Source of the DNA: an uncultured Bacillota bacterium | GTDB taxonomy: Bacteria > Bacillota_I > Bacilli_A > RFN20 > CAG-288 | Reading direction: 5' to 3' | Assembly: GCA_949300365.1 (NCBI GenBank) | Contig: CASGEC010000004.1 | Location: 62,001-126,000 of the forward strand | DNA: 64,000 nt | Shown: piece after piece, positions 33,629-42,245 of the stretch | Layout: each line of letters starts with the position of its first letter | Position numbering within the stretch: the first letter of the stretch is position 1 | The notes under the pieces: model-generated | What the model saw: only the letters and a program-made list of their open reading frames with translations | What the model was told of the DNA's origin: nothing | Databases searched by the model: none | Program-made: the position numbers and the translations under genes

Positions 33629-35296
33629 CTAGGCCATGAGGTCTTCGAAGAACTGGGTCGAAGGGGTCTTCTCCGACTTTTCCCCGAAGTCGATACGGCA
33701 GGCTGTCTTCGTCTTCTCGACTTGGCTGCGGAACTTCTCCACGGCCTCCTTGAATTCACTCTCCTTGATGGCAAGGACGTCGTATTCCTTTCCCAGGACC
33801 TTCTTTGTCAGCCTATGGAAGGCTTTCTGCTCCTTTTTCTGGAGGAAGAGATCGAGGTCGGAGAGGCTTTTTGTCGTCACGACAAGGATATCCAGGGCGG
33901 CAAGGCGGAGCTTGGAAGAGAGAAGGGCCTTTGTCTCATAGCCATCCTCATCGGCAAGGAAGTTGGAAAAGTCCTTCCATTTGCCTGAGAGCGTTTCCCT
34001 TTCCTTCTTGTCGATCGCCTGGTTCATCAGGTTGACGATATCTTCAAGGGTATAGACGATCTTCTCGTCTTCCTCCGTCTTTTCGATCGGCTTGGTGATG
34101 AATTCCTTTCCTTCCGTCTTGATCTCGACAGGCTTTGTCGCAAGCGTCTCTTTCTTCTCTTCCGTCTTCCTTTCGGAATCGGAAGCAAGGGGAGCAGGCA
34201 TCGGGACAGGGCTTTGGACGAGAACAGGCGTATTGTCCGTCAGGGCGATCAGGCAGAGCTCGAGGTTTCCAAGAAGGCTTTCGCTGTTCCGGTATTCCCT
34301 TCGTGCCTTAAGAAGGACGTCGATATCCTGGCGAAGGAGGGAAAGAGGGCGGGAGAGCTGTTGGCAGCTTTTTCCATCCAGCTTGACAAGGAGGCTTTCG
34401 TCCTTTGTCGCCTGGTAGATAGCCAGGTCCTTGAAGAGCGTGACAAGATCGTCGTGGAGACGGAGGATATCCATGCCGCCTTCGTATTTCTCCCGGACAA
34501 GGCGGAGGCATTCATCCGTCTTCCTTTCCTGGATGAGGGAGACAAGATGAAGCTCGTCCTTCAGGGAGAGAAGGCCGAAGAGGTTATCGACATCCTCGAG
34601 GGTTATTTTCTCGTCGGCATAGCTGACAAGCTGGTCGAGAAGGGAAAGGGAGTCGCGGACACCGCCATCGGAGAGCTCGGCAAGGGCCATGAGGGCTTCC
34701 TTCTCATAGTCGACCTTCTCGCTTTTGAGGACGCGTTCCATGTTGCTGACGAGGTCTTCCTTCCGAACCTTGGAGAAATCAAAGCGCTGGACACGGGAGA
34801 GGATCGTCGGCAGGATCTTCTGCGGCTCGGTCGTGCAGAGGATGAAGACGACAAAGGAAGGCGGTTCCTCAAGGGTCTTCAGAAGGGCGTTGAAGGCGGA
34901 ATTGGACATGTTGTGGACTTCATCGATGATGTAGACCTTGTAGCGGGACATGATCGGCTGATAGGAGACGTTGTCGATGAGCTGACGGACGGAATCCACC
35001 GTGGAATTGGAGGCGGCATCAATTTCGATGACATCGGGATGGTCGCCCTTGGCGATGGCCCGGCAGGAGTCGCATTCCAGACACTGGCATCCGATACCCT
35101 TCTTGCAGTCGAGGGCCTTGCTGAAGAGTCGGGCCATGGTCGTCTTTCCCGTGCCCCTGGGACCGCAGAAAAGATAGGCGTGGGCGATCTTGTCTTCCTT
35201 GATCGCGTTCTTGAGGGTCGTGACGATGCTCTTCTGGCCGACGACTTCCTCGAAGGTCTGTGGACGGTACTTGTTATAGAGCGCTTGATAGGCCAT
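33629..35296 (-). CDS. dnaX: DNA polymerase III gamma/tau subunit
   Basis: Clamp-loader ATPase (555 residues). YNKYRPQTFEEVVGQ, P-loop FCGPRGTGKTTMARLFSKAL, zinc cysteines CKKGIGCQCLECDSC and SNSAFNALLKTLEEPP with FDFSKVR are classic. The C-terminal tau-like region after about residue 360 contains a charged linker and a domain with LSDLDLFLQKKEQKAF. No obvious programmed frameshift site was looked up. First gene of a seven-gene operon dnaX-ybaB-recR-tmk-holB-ricT-rsmI. Confidence 0.97.
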   Translation of the reverse strand: MAYQALYNKYRPQTFEEVVGQKSIVTTLKNAIKEDKIAHAYLFCGPRGTGKTTMARLFSKALDCKKGIGCQCLECDSCRAIAKGDHPDVIEIDAASNSTVDSVRQLIDNVSYQPIMSRYKVYIIDEVHNMSNSAFNALLKTLEEPPSFVVFILCTTEPQKILPTILSRVQRFDFSKVRKEDLVSNMERVLKSEKVDYEKEALMALAELSDGGVRDSLSLLDQLVSYADEKITLEDVDNLFGLLSLKDELHLVSLIQERKTDECLRLVREKYEGGMDILRLHDDLVTLFKDLAIYQATKDESLLVKLDGKSCQQLSRPLSLLRQDIDVLLKARREYRNSESLLGNLELCLIALTDNTPVLVQSPVPMPAPLASDSERKTEEKKETLATKPVEIKTEGKEFITKPIEKTEEDEKIVYTLEDIVNLMNQAIDKKERETLSGKWKDFSNFLADEDGYETKALLSSKLRLAALDILVVTTKSLSDLDLFLQKKEQKAFHRLTKKVLGKEYDVLAIKESEFKEAVEKFRSQVEKTKTACRIDFGEKSEKTPSTQFFEDLMA

Positions 35297-35327
35297 GGTT
35301 CCTCTCCTAAATAGAAATACAGCTAGT

Positions 35328-35354
35328 ATTATAACCCGAAAAGGGCATTTCCAA
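35328..35354 (-). promoter_or_regulatory. promoter of the dnaX operon
   Basis: Read leftward: TTGGAA (35349-35354), 15-base spacer, TATAAT (35328-35333). AGGAGAGG follows near the ATG at 35296. Confidence 0.5.
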
Positions 35355-35526
35355 AACCCGGAGAAGACAAGGAAATTCCATGCGAAAAGAAGGAAATCCG
35401 GGTTCTTCCATCAAGGCTGGAGGAGTTTGTGGAGACTCTCTTTACAATTTCCAAAAGCCATTCTCAAGTTGAGGATTAGGAACGGCTTTGGCGGATGAAA
35501 ACTTGTCTTTTTTCCTTCTGCCCCTG

Positions 35527-35556
35527 TTGATTGAAGGGGGTCTTTTGGCCTATGAT
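35527..35556 (+). promoter_or_regulatory. probable leaderless promoter of the CBS protein gene
   Basis: TTGATT (35527-35532), 18-base spacer, TATGAT (35551-35556), then exactly 10 bases (ATTTTCCCGT) to ATG 35567. No Shine-Dalgarno sequence lies in between; the nearest purine run is GGGGG 26 bases upstream, before the -10 box. Confidence 0.6.
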
Positions 35557-35566
35557 ATTTTCCCGT

Positions 35567-35971
35567 ATGAATATACTTTTCTTTTTGTTACCGAAAAGCA
35601 AAGTCGCCTATGTCCAAGACAATTTCACCCTCCGGCAGACCGTGGAAAAGCTCCGTTTTCACCATTACACGGCGATTCCCGTTCTCGACCATGATGGCAA
35701 GTATCTTTGGACAATCTCCGAAGGAGACATTCTTTGGTATCTCAAGGACAACTGGGCCATGAATTTCAAGTTGGCCGAGGACCTTCCGATCTCGAATGTT
35801 CCGGCGGGGAGGGAAATCCGGCCGATCCCATCGACGGCGAGGATGGAGGATCTCTATGCCCTTGCCATGGGACAGAACTTCGTCCCTGTCGTGGACGACA
35901 AGGGCGTCTTCATCGGTATCATTACCCGTCAGCAGATCATGAAGTATATTTTCCGGCAGCAAGAAAAATAG
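35567..35971 (+). CDS. CBS-domain pair protein
   Basis: 134-residue protein made of two CBS motifs, which bind adenine nucleotides as sensors. It begins MNILFFLLPKSKVAYVQDN, the usual opening of a small CBS family in Clostridia and Bacilli, followed by TLRQTVEKLRFHHYTAIPVL, TISEGDILWYLKD, and the second CBS ending VGIITRQQIM-like (GIITRQQIMKYI). It is followed 12 bases later by pyrG, so it may be co-transcribed with CTP synthase. Start chosen on family alignment; an upstream TTG has no support. Confidence 0.88.
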   Translation: MNILFFLLPKSKVAYVQDNFTLRQTVEKLRFHHYTAIPVLDHDGKYLWTISEGDILWYLKDNWAMNFKLAEDLPISNVPAGREIRPIPSTARMEDLYALAMGQNFVPVVDDKGVFIGIITRQQIMKYIFRQQEK

Positions 35972-35983
35972 GAGGATGAGCGG

Positions 35984-37597
35984 ATGGAAAAGTACGTCTT
36001 CGTTACGGGCGGAGTCATCTCCGGACTCGGAAAGGGCATCACGGCAGCTTCCCTGGGAAGGCTTCTCAAGGCCCGCGGCTACAAGGTCACCATGCAGAAG
36101 TTCGATCCCTATCTTAACGTCGACCCGGGCACGATGAGCCCGATCCAGCACGGCGAGGTTTTCGTCACCGACGATGGCACGGAGACCGACCTCGATCTGG
36201 GACACTATGAGCGTTTCATCGACGAGAACCTGAACTGCAACTCCAACGTCACGACCGGAAAGATCTACGAGGAAGTCCTGGCCAAGGAGCGTCACGGCGA
36301 TTACGGCGGTGGCACGGTCCAGGTCATTCCCCATGTCACCAACACGATCAAGAGCAAGTTCCACAGGAACTACAAGGCCGACGAGACCGAGATCACGATC
36401 GTCGAGATCGGCGGTACGATCGGCGACATCGAATCCCAGCCTTTCTTCGAGGCCATCCGTCAGTTCCGCTACGAGATCGGCGTGGACAACTGCTGCATCG
36501 TCATGGTTTCCCTCATCCCCTATCTGAAGGCCAGCCAGGAGCTCAAGACCAAGCCGACCCAGATGGCGGTCAAGACATTGCAGTCGATGGGTCTTCAGCC
36601 GGACATCATCGTCTGCCGTTCGGAATACCCCATCCCCAAGGGGGTCCTGGACAAGATCTCCCTCTTCTGCAACGTCCCCAGCAACCACGTCCTTCCCAAC
36701 CTCGATGTCGAGACGGTCTATGAGCTTCCCCTTGTCTTCGACCAGGAAAAGCTTGCCGAGGCCGTCGGCGAATCCCTCCATCTGCCGATGCCCACTCCCG
36801 ACCTTACGGGATGGAAGAAGATGGTCGAGCGCATCAAGACCAGCAAGAAGGAACTCCATATTGCCCTCGTCGGCAAGTATACGGCGCTCCACGATGCCTA
36901 TATCTCCGTCAATGAGGCGCTTAAGGCCGCAGGATACTATTATCACAACAAGGTCGATATCTCCTGGATCGAGGCCGAGGACGTCAAGCCCGACACGGTG
37001 GATGCGCTTCTTGGCAATGTCGACGGTATCCTTGTCCCCGGCGGCTTTGGCAATCGCGGCATCCAGGGAATGCTTGAGGCCATCAAGTATGCCCGAACCC
37101 ACGATGTTCCCTTCCTCGGCCTCTGCCTTGGCCTTCAGACGGCGATCATCGAATTTGCAAGGGATGTCCTTGGATACGACGATGCCGATTCCACCGAATT
37201 CAATCCCTCGACGATGCATCCTGTCATCCACCTCATGCCAGACCAGAACAAGGTGACCGACCTCGGCGGAACGATGCGCCTTGGTTCCTATCCCTGCGTC
37301 CTTGACACTTCCTCCAAGGCCTATCACCTCTACGGCACCAAGAAGATCGCCGAAAGGCATCGCCACCGCTATGAGGTCAACAACGACTATCGCCAGGCCC
37401 TCATGGACAAGGGACTCAAGCCCGTCGGCTTCTCCCCGGATGGCCATATCGTCGAGATGGTCGAGATCCCTTCCCATCCCTTCTTCGTCGCCACCCAGGC
37501 CCATCCGGAATTCAAGTCCCGTCCCGATCGTCCCCATCCTCTCTTCCGCGGCTTCATCGACGCTAGCATCCAGCACAGGGACAATCGGAAGAAGTAG
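35984..37597 (+). CDS. pyrG: CTP synthase
   Basis: Converts UTP, ATP and glutamine to CTP (537 residues, normal length). The amidoligase domain opens KYVFVTGGVISGLGKGITAA with DPYLNVDPGTMSP; the class I glutaminase domain has Cys381 in GLCLGLQ and the late His-Glu pair in QAHPEFKSRPDRPHP. AGGAGG precedes ATG 35984, beginning right at the stop of the CBS gene. A strong terminator follows. Confidence 0.98.
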   Translation: MEKYVFVTGGVISGLGKGITAASLGRLLKARGYKVTMQKFDPYLNVDPGTMSPIQHGEVFVTDDGTETDLDLGHYERFIDENLNCNSNVTTGKIYEEVLAKERHGDYGGGTVQVIPHVTNTIKSKFHRNYKADETEITIVEIGGTIGDIESQPFFEAIRQFRYEIGVDNCCIVMVSLIPYLKASQELKTKPTQMAVKTLQSMGLQPDIIVCRSEYPIPKGVLDKISLFCNVPSNHVLPNLDVETVYELPLVFDQEKLAEAVGESLHLPMPTPDLTGWKKMVERIKTSKKELHIALVGKYTALHDAYISVNEALKAAGYYYHNKVDISWIEAEDVKPDTVDALLGNVDGILVPGGFGNRGIQGMLEAIKYARTHDVPFLGLCLGLQTAIIEFARDVLGYDDADSTEFNPSTMHPVIHLMPDQNKVTDLGGTMRLGSYPCVLDTSSKAYHLYGTKKIAERHRHRYEVNNDYRQALMDKGLKPVGFSPDGHIVEMVEIPSHPFFVATQAHPEFKSRPDRPHPLFRGFIDASIQHRDNRKK

Positions 37598-37616
37598 GAC
37601 GATACTATCGAAAAAC

Positions 37617-37642
37617 AGGTCCTCTTCATTGAGGGCCTTTTT
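37617..37642 (+). terminator. terminator of pyrG
   Basis: AGGTCCTC (37617-37624) pairs with GAGGGCCT (37631-37638) with one G-T pair, loop TTCATT, then TTTTT. Confidence 0.88.
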
Positions 37643-38043
37643 ATGAAACAATTTCCTGTTTATAGGAAAAGACAGAAGGCATTTCAAGATGCTTGGTTCC
37701 CTCATAGGGTATTTCTTTCCGCTCGGTGGATGAGGAAAGCCATAGAAGAAAGAGGACGGATTCAATGTTCGTCCAAAAGGAAAAGAACCTCCTGTTTTGA
37801 TGGCTAAAGGAAGGGCAATACCTGTTGATCTGAAGGAAGCAAAAGGTACAAGAACATGGAATTTAAGAGATAAGTCAAAAACAAAGCATGGCAAAAGTAA
37901 AAGGGGAATTGTAAAAGCGTTGGCGTGCCTAGAATGTTACGGTTTTTTTCGGAAAATTAGGGTTATATAAGTAATTAAATTTCTCTATTTTTAGGTTCGT
38001 AGGCATTTGGCTAAAATTCCATGAAAGGGCTTTCTAAAATCGC
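37643..38043. other. gene-free stretch between pyrG and the GH3 locus
   Basis: About 400 bases, AT-richer than the flanks, with no credible gene, structured RNA or repeat. Frames on the opposite strand here are extensions of the long antisense frame over pyrG and have no ribosome binding site or family match. Confidence 0.6.
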
Positions 38044-38072
38044 TTGCTATTTTTTTGCGTTGCCCGTATAGT
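38044..38072 (+). promoter_or_regulatory. promoter of the GH3 locus
   Basis: TTGCTA (38044-38049), 17-base spacer, TATAGT (38067-38072). AGGAGG at 38094 and ATG 38105 follow, giving a leader of about 25 bases. Confidence 0.6.
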
Positions 38073-38104
38073 CAATTTAGAATTCTGAATCACAGGAGGT
38101 CATC

Positions 38105-41100
38105 ATGACTAGAAAACGCAGAATTTCCTCTCGTTCCTTCTTCACCCTATCTGCGGCTGCGATTCTCTCTATCGCTTGTGCAGCAAGTTCGCTCACAAGT
38201 GGTGCGGGGGGGGTCAATGTAGCCACAAATAGGCGTCTCGCCAATCAGACCTATACTTCTGACTATTCTTCTAAGCAGGAGGCTATGGAAGCAGGACTTG
38301 CCATCAACGAGCAAATCGCCGAAGAGGGCATGGTCCTTCTGAAAAACGAGAACGACACCCTTCCGTTGACGACACGTAAAGGAAGCGAAGCGACGAGAGT
38401 CACCCTCTTTGGCTATGCTTCCTATGCACCGCAAGGCGGCGCTGAGGGCGGAGGCGATAGCTCTGCCGGTGCCGTCCATTTGACGTCCGATATTTATTCC
38501 TCCCTTCGCGATGCGGGCTATATCACCAACCCCGTCATCCGCAATTTCTATGAGGAAAAGGCAGCTGTGTCCCAGACGACGCCGACCGATTTCACGACGG
38601 TCGATGATCTCATCAAGGACACGGAAGTCAGCAAGTCCTACAACAGCTATGGCGATGCGGCTATCGTCGTTTTCTCCACGGGCGATATCACCGATACGAC
38701 CATCAAGCACAAGCTTCAGCTCGACTCCAAGCAGATGGCCCTTCTCAGGCACGCCGAGGAGAAGTTCGACAAGGTCATCGTCCTCATCAACAACTCCGTT
38801 CCCGTTGAAATCGGAGCCTTGAAGGATGATGCCAATGTCGATGCCATCCTTGTCGTCGGACAGCCCGGCGACAACGGCTTCGATGCCGTCGGAAAGATCC
38901 TCAACGGCGAGGTCAACCCCAGCGGCCGTCTTGTCGACACCTATGCCAGGGATTTGACCAGCGCCCCGTCCTACAACAACTATTCCGCAGGCGTCAAGAA
39001 GGCGGAAACGGCCGACCTTACCGGTGGTACCGGCGATTATCTGAAGTACATTGTCGACGGCAAGGAAGTGAACACCTATATCTCCGTCTACGAGGAAGGC
39101 ATCTATGTCGGCTATCGCTACTATGAGACGGTCGCTGCCCAGGATGGAAACGACACCTGGTATGACCAAGCCGTTGCCTATCCTTTCGGCTATGGCCTGA
39201 GCTACACCGACTTCGCCTATGAAATCACGCCTGTCACCGCCAAGGATTCCACGATCGATGCCGCGGATACCCTGACCTTCGATGTCCGTGTCACCAACAA
39301 CGGCGAGAAGGCCGGAAAGGATGTTGTCCAGCTTTACTATTCGGCACCCTATACCACCGGTGGACTGGAGAAGTCCTCTATTGCCCTTGGCGATTTCACC
39401 AAGACGGATCTCCTCCAGCCGGGCGAAAGCCAGACGGTCCGCGTCCATGTCGATGTCCGTGACATGGCAAGCTACGACTACAAGACCGAGAAGACATACG
39501 TCCTCGACAGCGGCAGCTATACCCTTTCCATCCGCTCCGATGTCCATGCCGATCCTGTCGATTTCTTCACCTATACCGTTGCCACGAAGGAACTTGTCGA
39601 CGAGAGCCGTTCCGGAACGGAAGTCACCAACCGCTTCGACGACATGAACAAGTGGATGGATGACCACGACGAGAACCTCAGCCGCGAAGACTTCAAGAAC
39701 AAGACCGCGGAAGAGAGAATGAAGCTGACGACCAAGCCGACCGATGCGGAAAGAACCATTACCGCAGCCGAGTATGAGGCTTGGAACGGCGATATCGACA
39801 GCGCCGCAGACGATACGGGCAAGCCCTGGTCCCTTCCTTCCGGAACCAAGGTCACCTATGCCGATCCGGCAACCCGTCCGGCGAAGGCCGAAGTCACGCT
39901 CGATCAGCTTATCGGCAAGGACTATGACGACGAGCTCTGGGACAAGCTCATCAGCCAGCTGACGCTTGAGGAGCTGACCAACCTCGTCAACAACGGCGGC
40001 TTCCGCACGATCTCCCTCGATTACATCGGAAAGCCCTATTCCATGGATACCGACGGCCCCAAGGGCTGGACCGGAAACGGAACGGCCGGAAGCAAGCTCA
40101 ACGCCTATGCTGCCGAACCCGTCATCGCTTCCACTTGGAACAAGGAACTGGCCTATGAAATGGGTCGCAACGTCGCCGACCAGGGCCTCTGGGGAAGCAG
40201 CGACCGTACCGATCAGGATGCCGGCGGAAAGATCTCTGCCTACACGGGTTGGTATGCTCCTGCCATGAACATCCACAGATCACCCTTCGATGGCCGTTAC
40301 ACCGAATACTATTCCGAGGATCCCTTCCTTTCCGGCATGATGGCCTCCAATGCCGCCCTCGGCGCCAAGAGCAAGGGGGCCTACGTCTTCATCAAGCACT
40401 TTGCGCTCCATGACGACGGAGCTGGCGTCGCCGGCGCTTATGACGTCGCCACGGGATCGTTTGCCATCTCCGGCTATCGCGGCTCGACGGAGAAGGAATC
40501 CGGGCTTTCCGTCTGGGCCAATGAGCAGGCGATGCGTGAGATCTACCTCAAGCCCTTCCAGATGGCTGTCGAGATCGGCGGTGCCACCGCTGCCATGTCC
40601 GCCTTCAACAGATTCGGAACGACATGGGCCGGCGGATGCTATGCCCTTCTTACCGAAGTCCTCCGCAACGAGTGGGGATTCAGGGGATTCGTCGTTACCG
40701 ATATCTCCATCTATGGCTTCCTCAATGTCGACCAGATGATCCGTGCCGGTGGCGATGCCGTCCTCAACTCCGGTGGCTCCTTGACTCTTGGCGCTACCGA
40801 CTACACGGCTTCCAATCCCGACATCCAGGTCTACTACATGCAGCAGGCCGCCCACAACATCCTCTACACCGTCGCCAACTCCAATGCCATGCAGATTCCC
40901 TATGGCGCTTCTGTCTACTACATGGCTCCCCAGACGCCTCTTGCGGATGCGGTCGTCAATACCGCCTACACGGGTGACATCGGCTCTGCCGAACTCAACA
41001 CGCAGCACAACTATGTCGATCCTTCCTCCATCACCTATGCCGTCACCAGTGGTGCCCTTCCTGCCGGTCTGACCCTTGCTGCCGATGGCAAGATCACGGG

Positions 41101-41440
41101 CACGCCGACAGCTTCCGGAACCTACACCTTCACCGTCACGGCCTCTGCCGAAGGCTATGCCTCGGGCGAGAGAACCTTCACCATCCAGGCCAAGGAAGCC
41201 CCTGCCACCGACTATGGCGATGACATCGATGGCATCAAGGACGACATCGACGGCGTCAAGGAAGACGTCACCGGCATCCAAGGCGATATCACCGATATCA
41301 ACGGCAAGCTCGATGATGTCACTGGCAAGATCGAAGCTCTCCCCGGACAGGGACTCGCTATCGGCGCCCTCATCGTCGGTATCCTTGGCATCCTTGTCGG
41401 TGGAGCGGCCATCGTCCTTCACTTCTTCAAGAAGAACTAA
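38105..41440 (+). CDS. surface GH3 glycosidase, permuted domain order, membrane anchored
   Basis: 1,111 residues, exported (N-terminal signal, hydrophobic to about residue 35). The domain order is swapped relative to classic GH3: the C-type alpha/beta domain comes first (NEQIAEEGMVLLKNENDTLP), then a fibronectin-like domain (NNGEKAGKDVVQLYY), then the TIM barrel with YSMDTDGPKGWTG, FIKHFALHDDG and the nucleophile Asp866 in GFVVTDISIYGFL. This order is known from Ruminococcus albus and Butyrivibrio beta-glucosidases. After it come a putative Ig domain (GALPAGLTLAADGKITGTP), a short heptad repeat (DDIDGIKDDIDGVKEDV) and a final membrane helix with KKN. It probably cleaves beta-linked oligosaccharides outside the cell; specificity is unknown. 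Confidence 0.93.
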   Translation: MTRKRRISSRSFFTLSAAAILSIACAASSLTSGAGGVNVATNRRLANQTYTSDYSSKQEAMEAGLAINEQIAEEGMVLLKNENDTLPLTTRKGSEATRVTLFGYASYAPQGGAEGGGDSSAGAVHLTSDIYSSLRDAGYITNPVIRNFYEEKAAVSQTTPTDFTTVDDLIKDTEVSKSYNSYGDAAIVVFSTGDITDTTIKHKLQLDSKQMALLRHAEEKFDKVIVLINNSVPVEIGALKDDANVDAILVVGQPGDNGFDAVGKILNGEVNPSGRLVDTYARDLTSAPSYNNYSAGVKKAETADLTGGTGDYLKYIVDGKEVNTYISVYEEGIYVGYRYYETVAAQDGNDTWYDQAVAYPFGYGLSYTDFAYEITPVTAKDSTIDAADTLTFDVRVTNNGEKAGKDVVQLYYSAPYTTGGLEKSSIALGDFTKTDLLQPGESQTVRVHVDVRDMASYDYKTEKTYVLDSGSYTLSIRSDVHADPVDFFTYTVATKELVDESRSGTEVTNRFDDMNKWMDDHDENLSREDFKNKTAEERMKLTTKPTDAERTITAAEYEAWNGDIDSAADDTGKPWSLPSGTKVTYADPATRPAKAEVTLDQLIGKDYDDELWDKLISQLTLEELTNLVNNGGFRTISLDYIGKPYSMDTDGPKGWTGNGTAGSKLNAYAAEPVIASTWNKELAYEMGRNVADQGLWGSSDRTDQDAGGKISAYTGWYAPAMNIHRSPFDGRYTEYYSEDPFLSGMMASNAALGAKSKGAYVFIKHFALHDDGAGVAGAYDVATGSFAISGYRGSTEKESGLSVWANEQAMREIYLKPFQMAVEIGGATAAMSAFNRFGTTWAGGCYALLTEVLRNEWGFRGFVVTDISIYGFLNVDQMIRAGGDAVLNSGGSLTLGATDYTASNPDIQVYYMQQAAHNILYTVANSNAMQIPYGASVYYMAPQTPLADAVVNTAYTGDIGSAELNTQHNYVDPSSITYAVTSGALPAGLTLAADGKITGTPTASGTYTFTVTASAEGYASGERTFTIQAKEAPATDYGDDIDGIKDDIDGVKEDVTGIQGDITDINGKLDDVTGKIEALPGQGLAIGALIVGILGILVGGAAIVLHFFKKN

Positions 41441-41473
41441 GAATCCATAACAGTCAAAAAGAAAGCGAACGAA

Positions 41474-42163
41474 ATGAAAAGAACGATTAAAGCAAGTCTC
41501 TTTGCCATTCTGGGATTGGCCTTCTTCCTCCCCTCTTGCGACAATGGCGGGGGAGACACGACGACAACTCCCAAGCCTTCGACGGAAAAACCGACCGTCA
41601 CGGAAACGACCCCGACTCCGGATACGACTCCGGAGCCGGAGCCCGGTGGCAGTACGACCTACACCTTCGAGGCCGAGTACACCGATGTCTCGACCCTTGT
41701 TGGCGGTGGCATCTCCGGTTCCGCCGTCGGCATCAACATGATTCTCCAGTCGGGCAACGCCTCCAATGGCTGGTATGTCGGCTACACCCACAAGAAGGGA
41801 CTGTCCCTGACTTTCGAAATCACCTCTTCCGTTGCCGCGAAAGCCGATCTGACCCTCCTTCTGGGAACGGAACTTGGCCCCATGGAACTGAATCCGACTT
41901 CCTATGAGATCAGCGTCAATGGAACCGACCTCAACTACACGAAGTTCTCCGTCCGTGCCAACACGTCCCAGATCGGCACCGACTTCCGCGAGTACGCCAT
42001 CACCCCGCAGGTCGATCTTGTCGAAGGCACGAACACCCTTGTCTTCACCACGGGCGAGAACCAGTACTGCAATGGTGGTCCTGGCGGTCCGCTCTTTGAC
42101 GCCATCAAGCTGACGACGACTTCGACCCTCACCTGGAATCCGATCGAGGACAATATCGCCTAA
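41474..42163 (+). CDS. small lipoprotein with carbohydrate-binding-like domain
   Basis: 229 residues. Lipobox FLPSC (Cys22), Thr/Pro linker to about residue 58, then a single beta-sandwich-like domain opening TTYTFEAEYTDVS and ending LFDAIKLTTT, the usual frame of CBM6/CBM35-type sugar-binding modules. It lies 33 bases after the first GH3 gene and before the second, so a role in holding glycan at the surface is likely. Binding residues cannot be named with certainty. Confidence 0.78.
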   Translation: MKRTIKASLFAILGLAFFLPSCDNGGGDTTTTPKPSTEKPTVTETTPTPDTTPEPEPGGSTTYTFEAEYTDVSTLVGGGISGSAVGINMILQSGNASNGWYVGYTHKKGLSLTFEITSSVAAKADLTLLLGTELGPMELNPTSYEISVNGTDLNYTKFSVRANTSQIGTDFREYAITPQVDLVEGTNTLVFTTGENQYCNGGPGGPLFDAIKLTTTSTLTWNPIEDNIA

Positions 42164-42190
42164 GGAGAATCAATTCCATTTCGTAAGCGT

Positions 42191-42226
42191 GATTGCTGGC
42201 CGTGAAAGCGGCCAGCAGTCTTTTTT
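42191..42226 (+). terminator. terminator between the lipoprotein and the second GH3 gene
   Basis: A 12-bp stem (GATTGCTGGCCG with CGGCCAGCAGTC, one T-G pair), loop TGAAAG, then TTTTTT. It ends 19 bases before the next ATG, so the second GH3 gene depends on read-through or a promoter not recognised here. Confidence 0.92.
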
Positions 42227-42245
42227 CGAAAGGGGATAAGCACAA

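Noticed and set aside
35297..35520. SRP RNA gene upstream of dnaX, a usual place in Bacilli
   Set aside because: The conserved SRP RNA core (GGTCAGG...GGAAGCAGC type) is not present on either strand here.
35588..37894. A 768-codon open frame antisense to the CBS gene and pyrG
   Set aside because: It mirrors highly conserved pyrG, has no ribosome binding site or family match, and results from codon bias in these genes.
37900..37960. A possible catabolite-repression (cre) site near GTAAAAGCGTTGGC before the GH3 genes
   Set aside because: The conserved CG is out of register with the cre consensus, so it does not qualify.
38147..41791. Long antisense frames over the GH3 locus (709 and 503 codons)
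   Set aside because: Shadows of the permuted GH3 gene, whose catalytic motifs are unmistakable on the plus strand.
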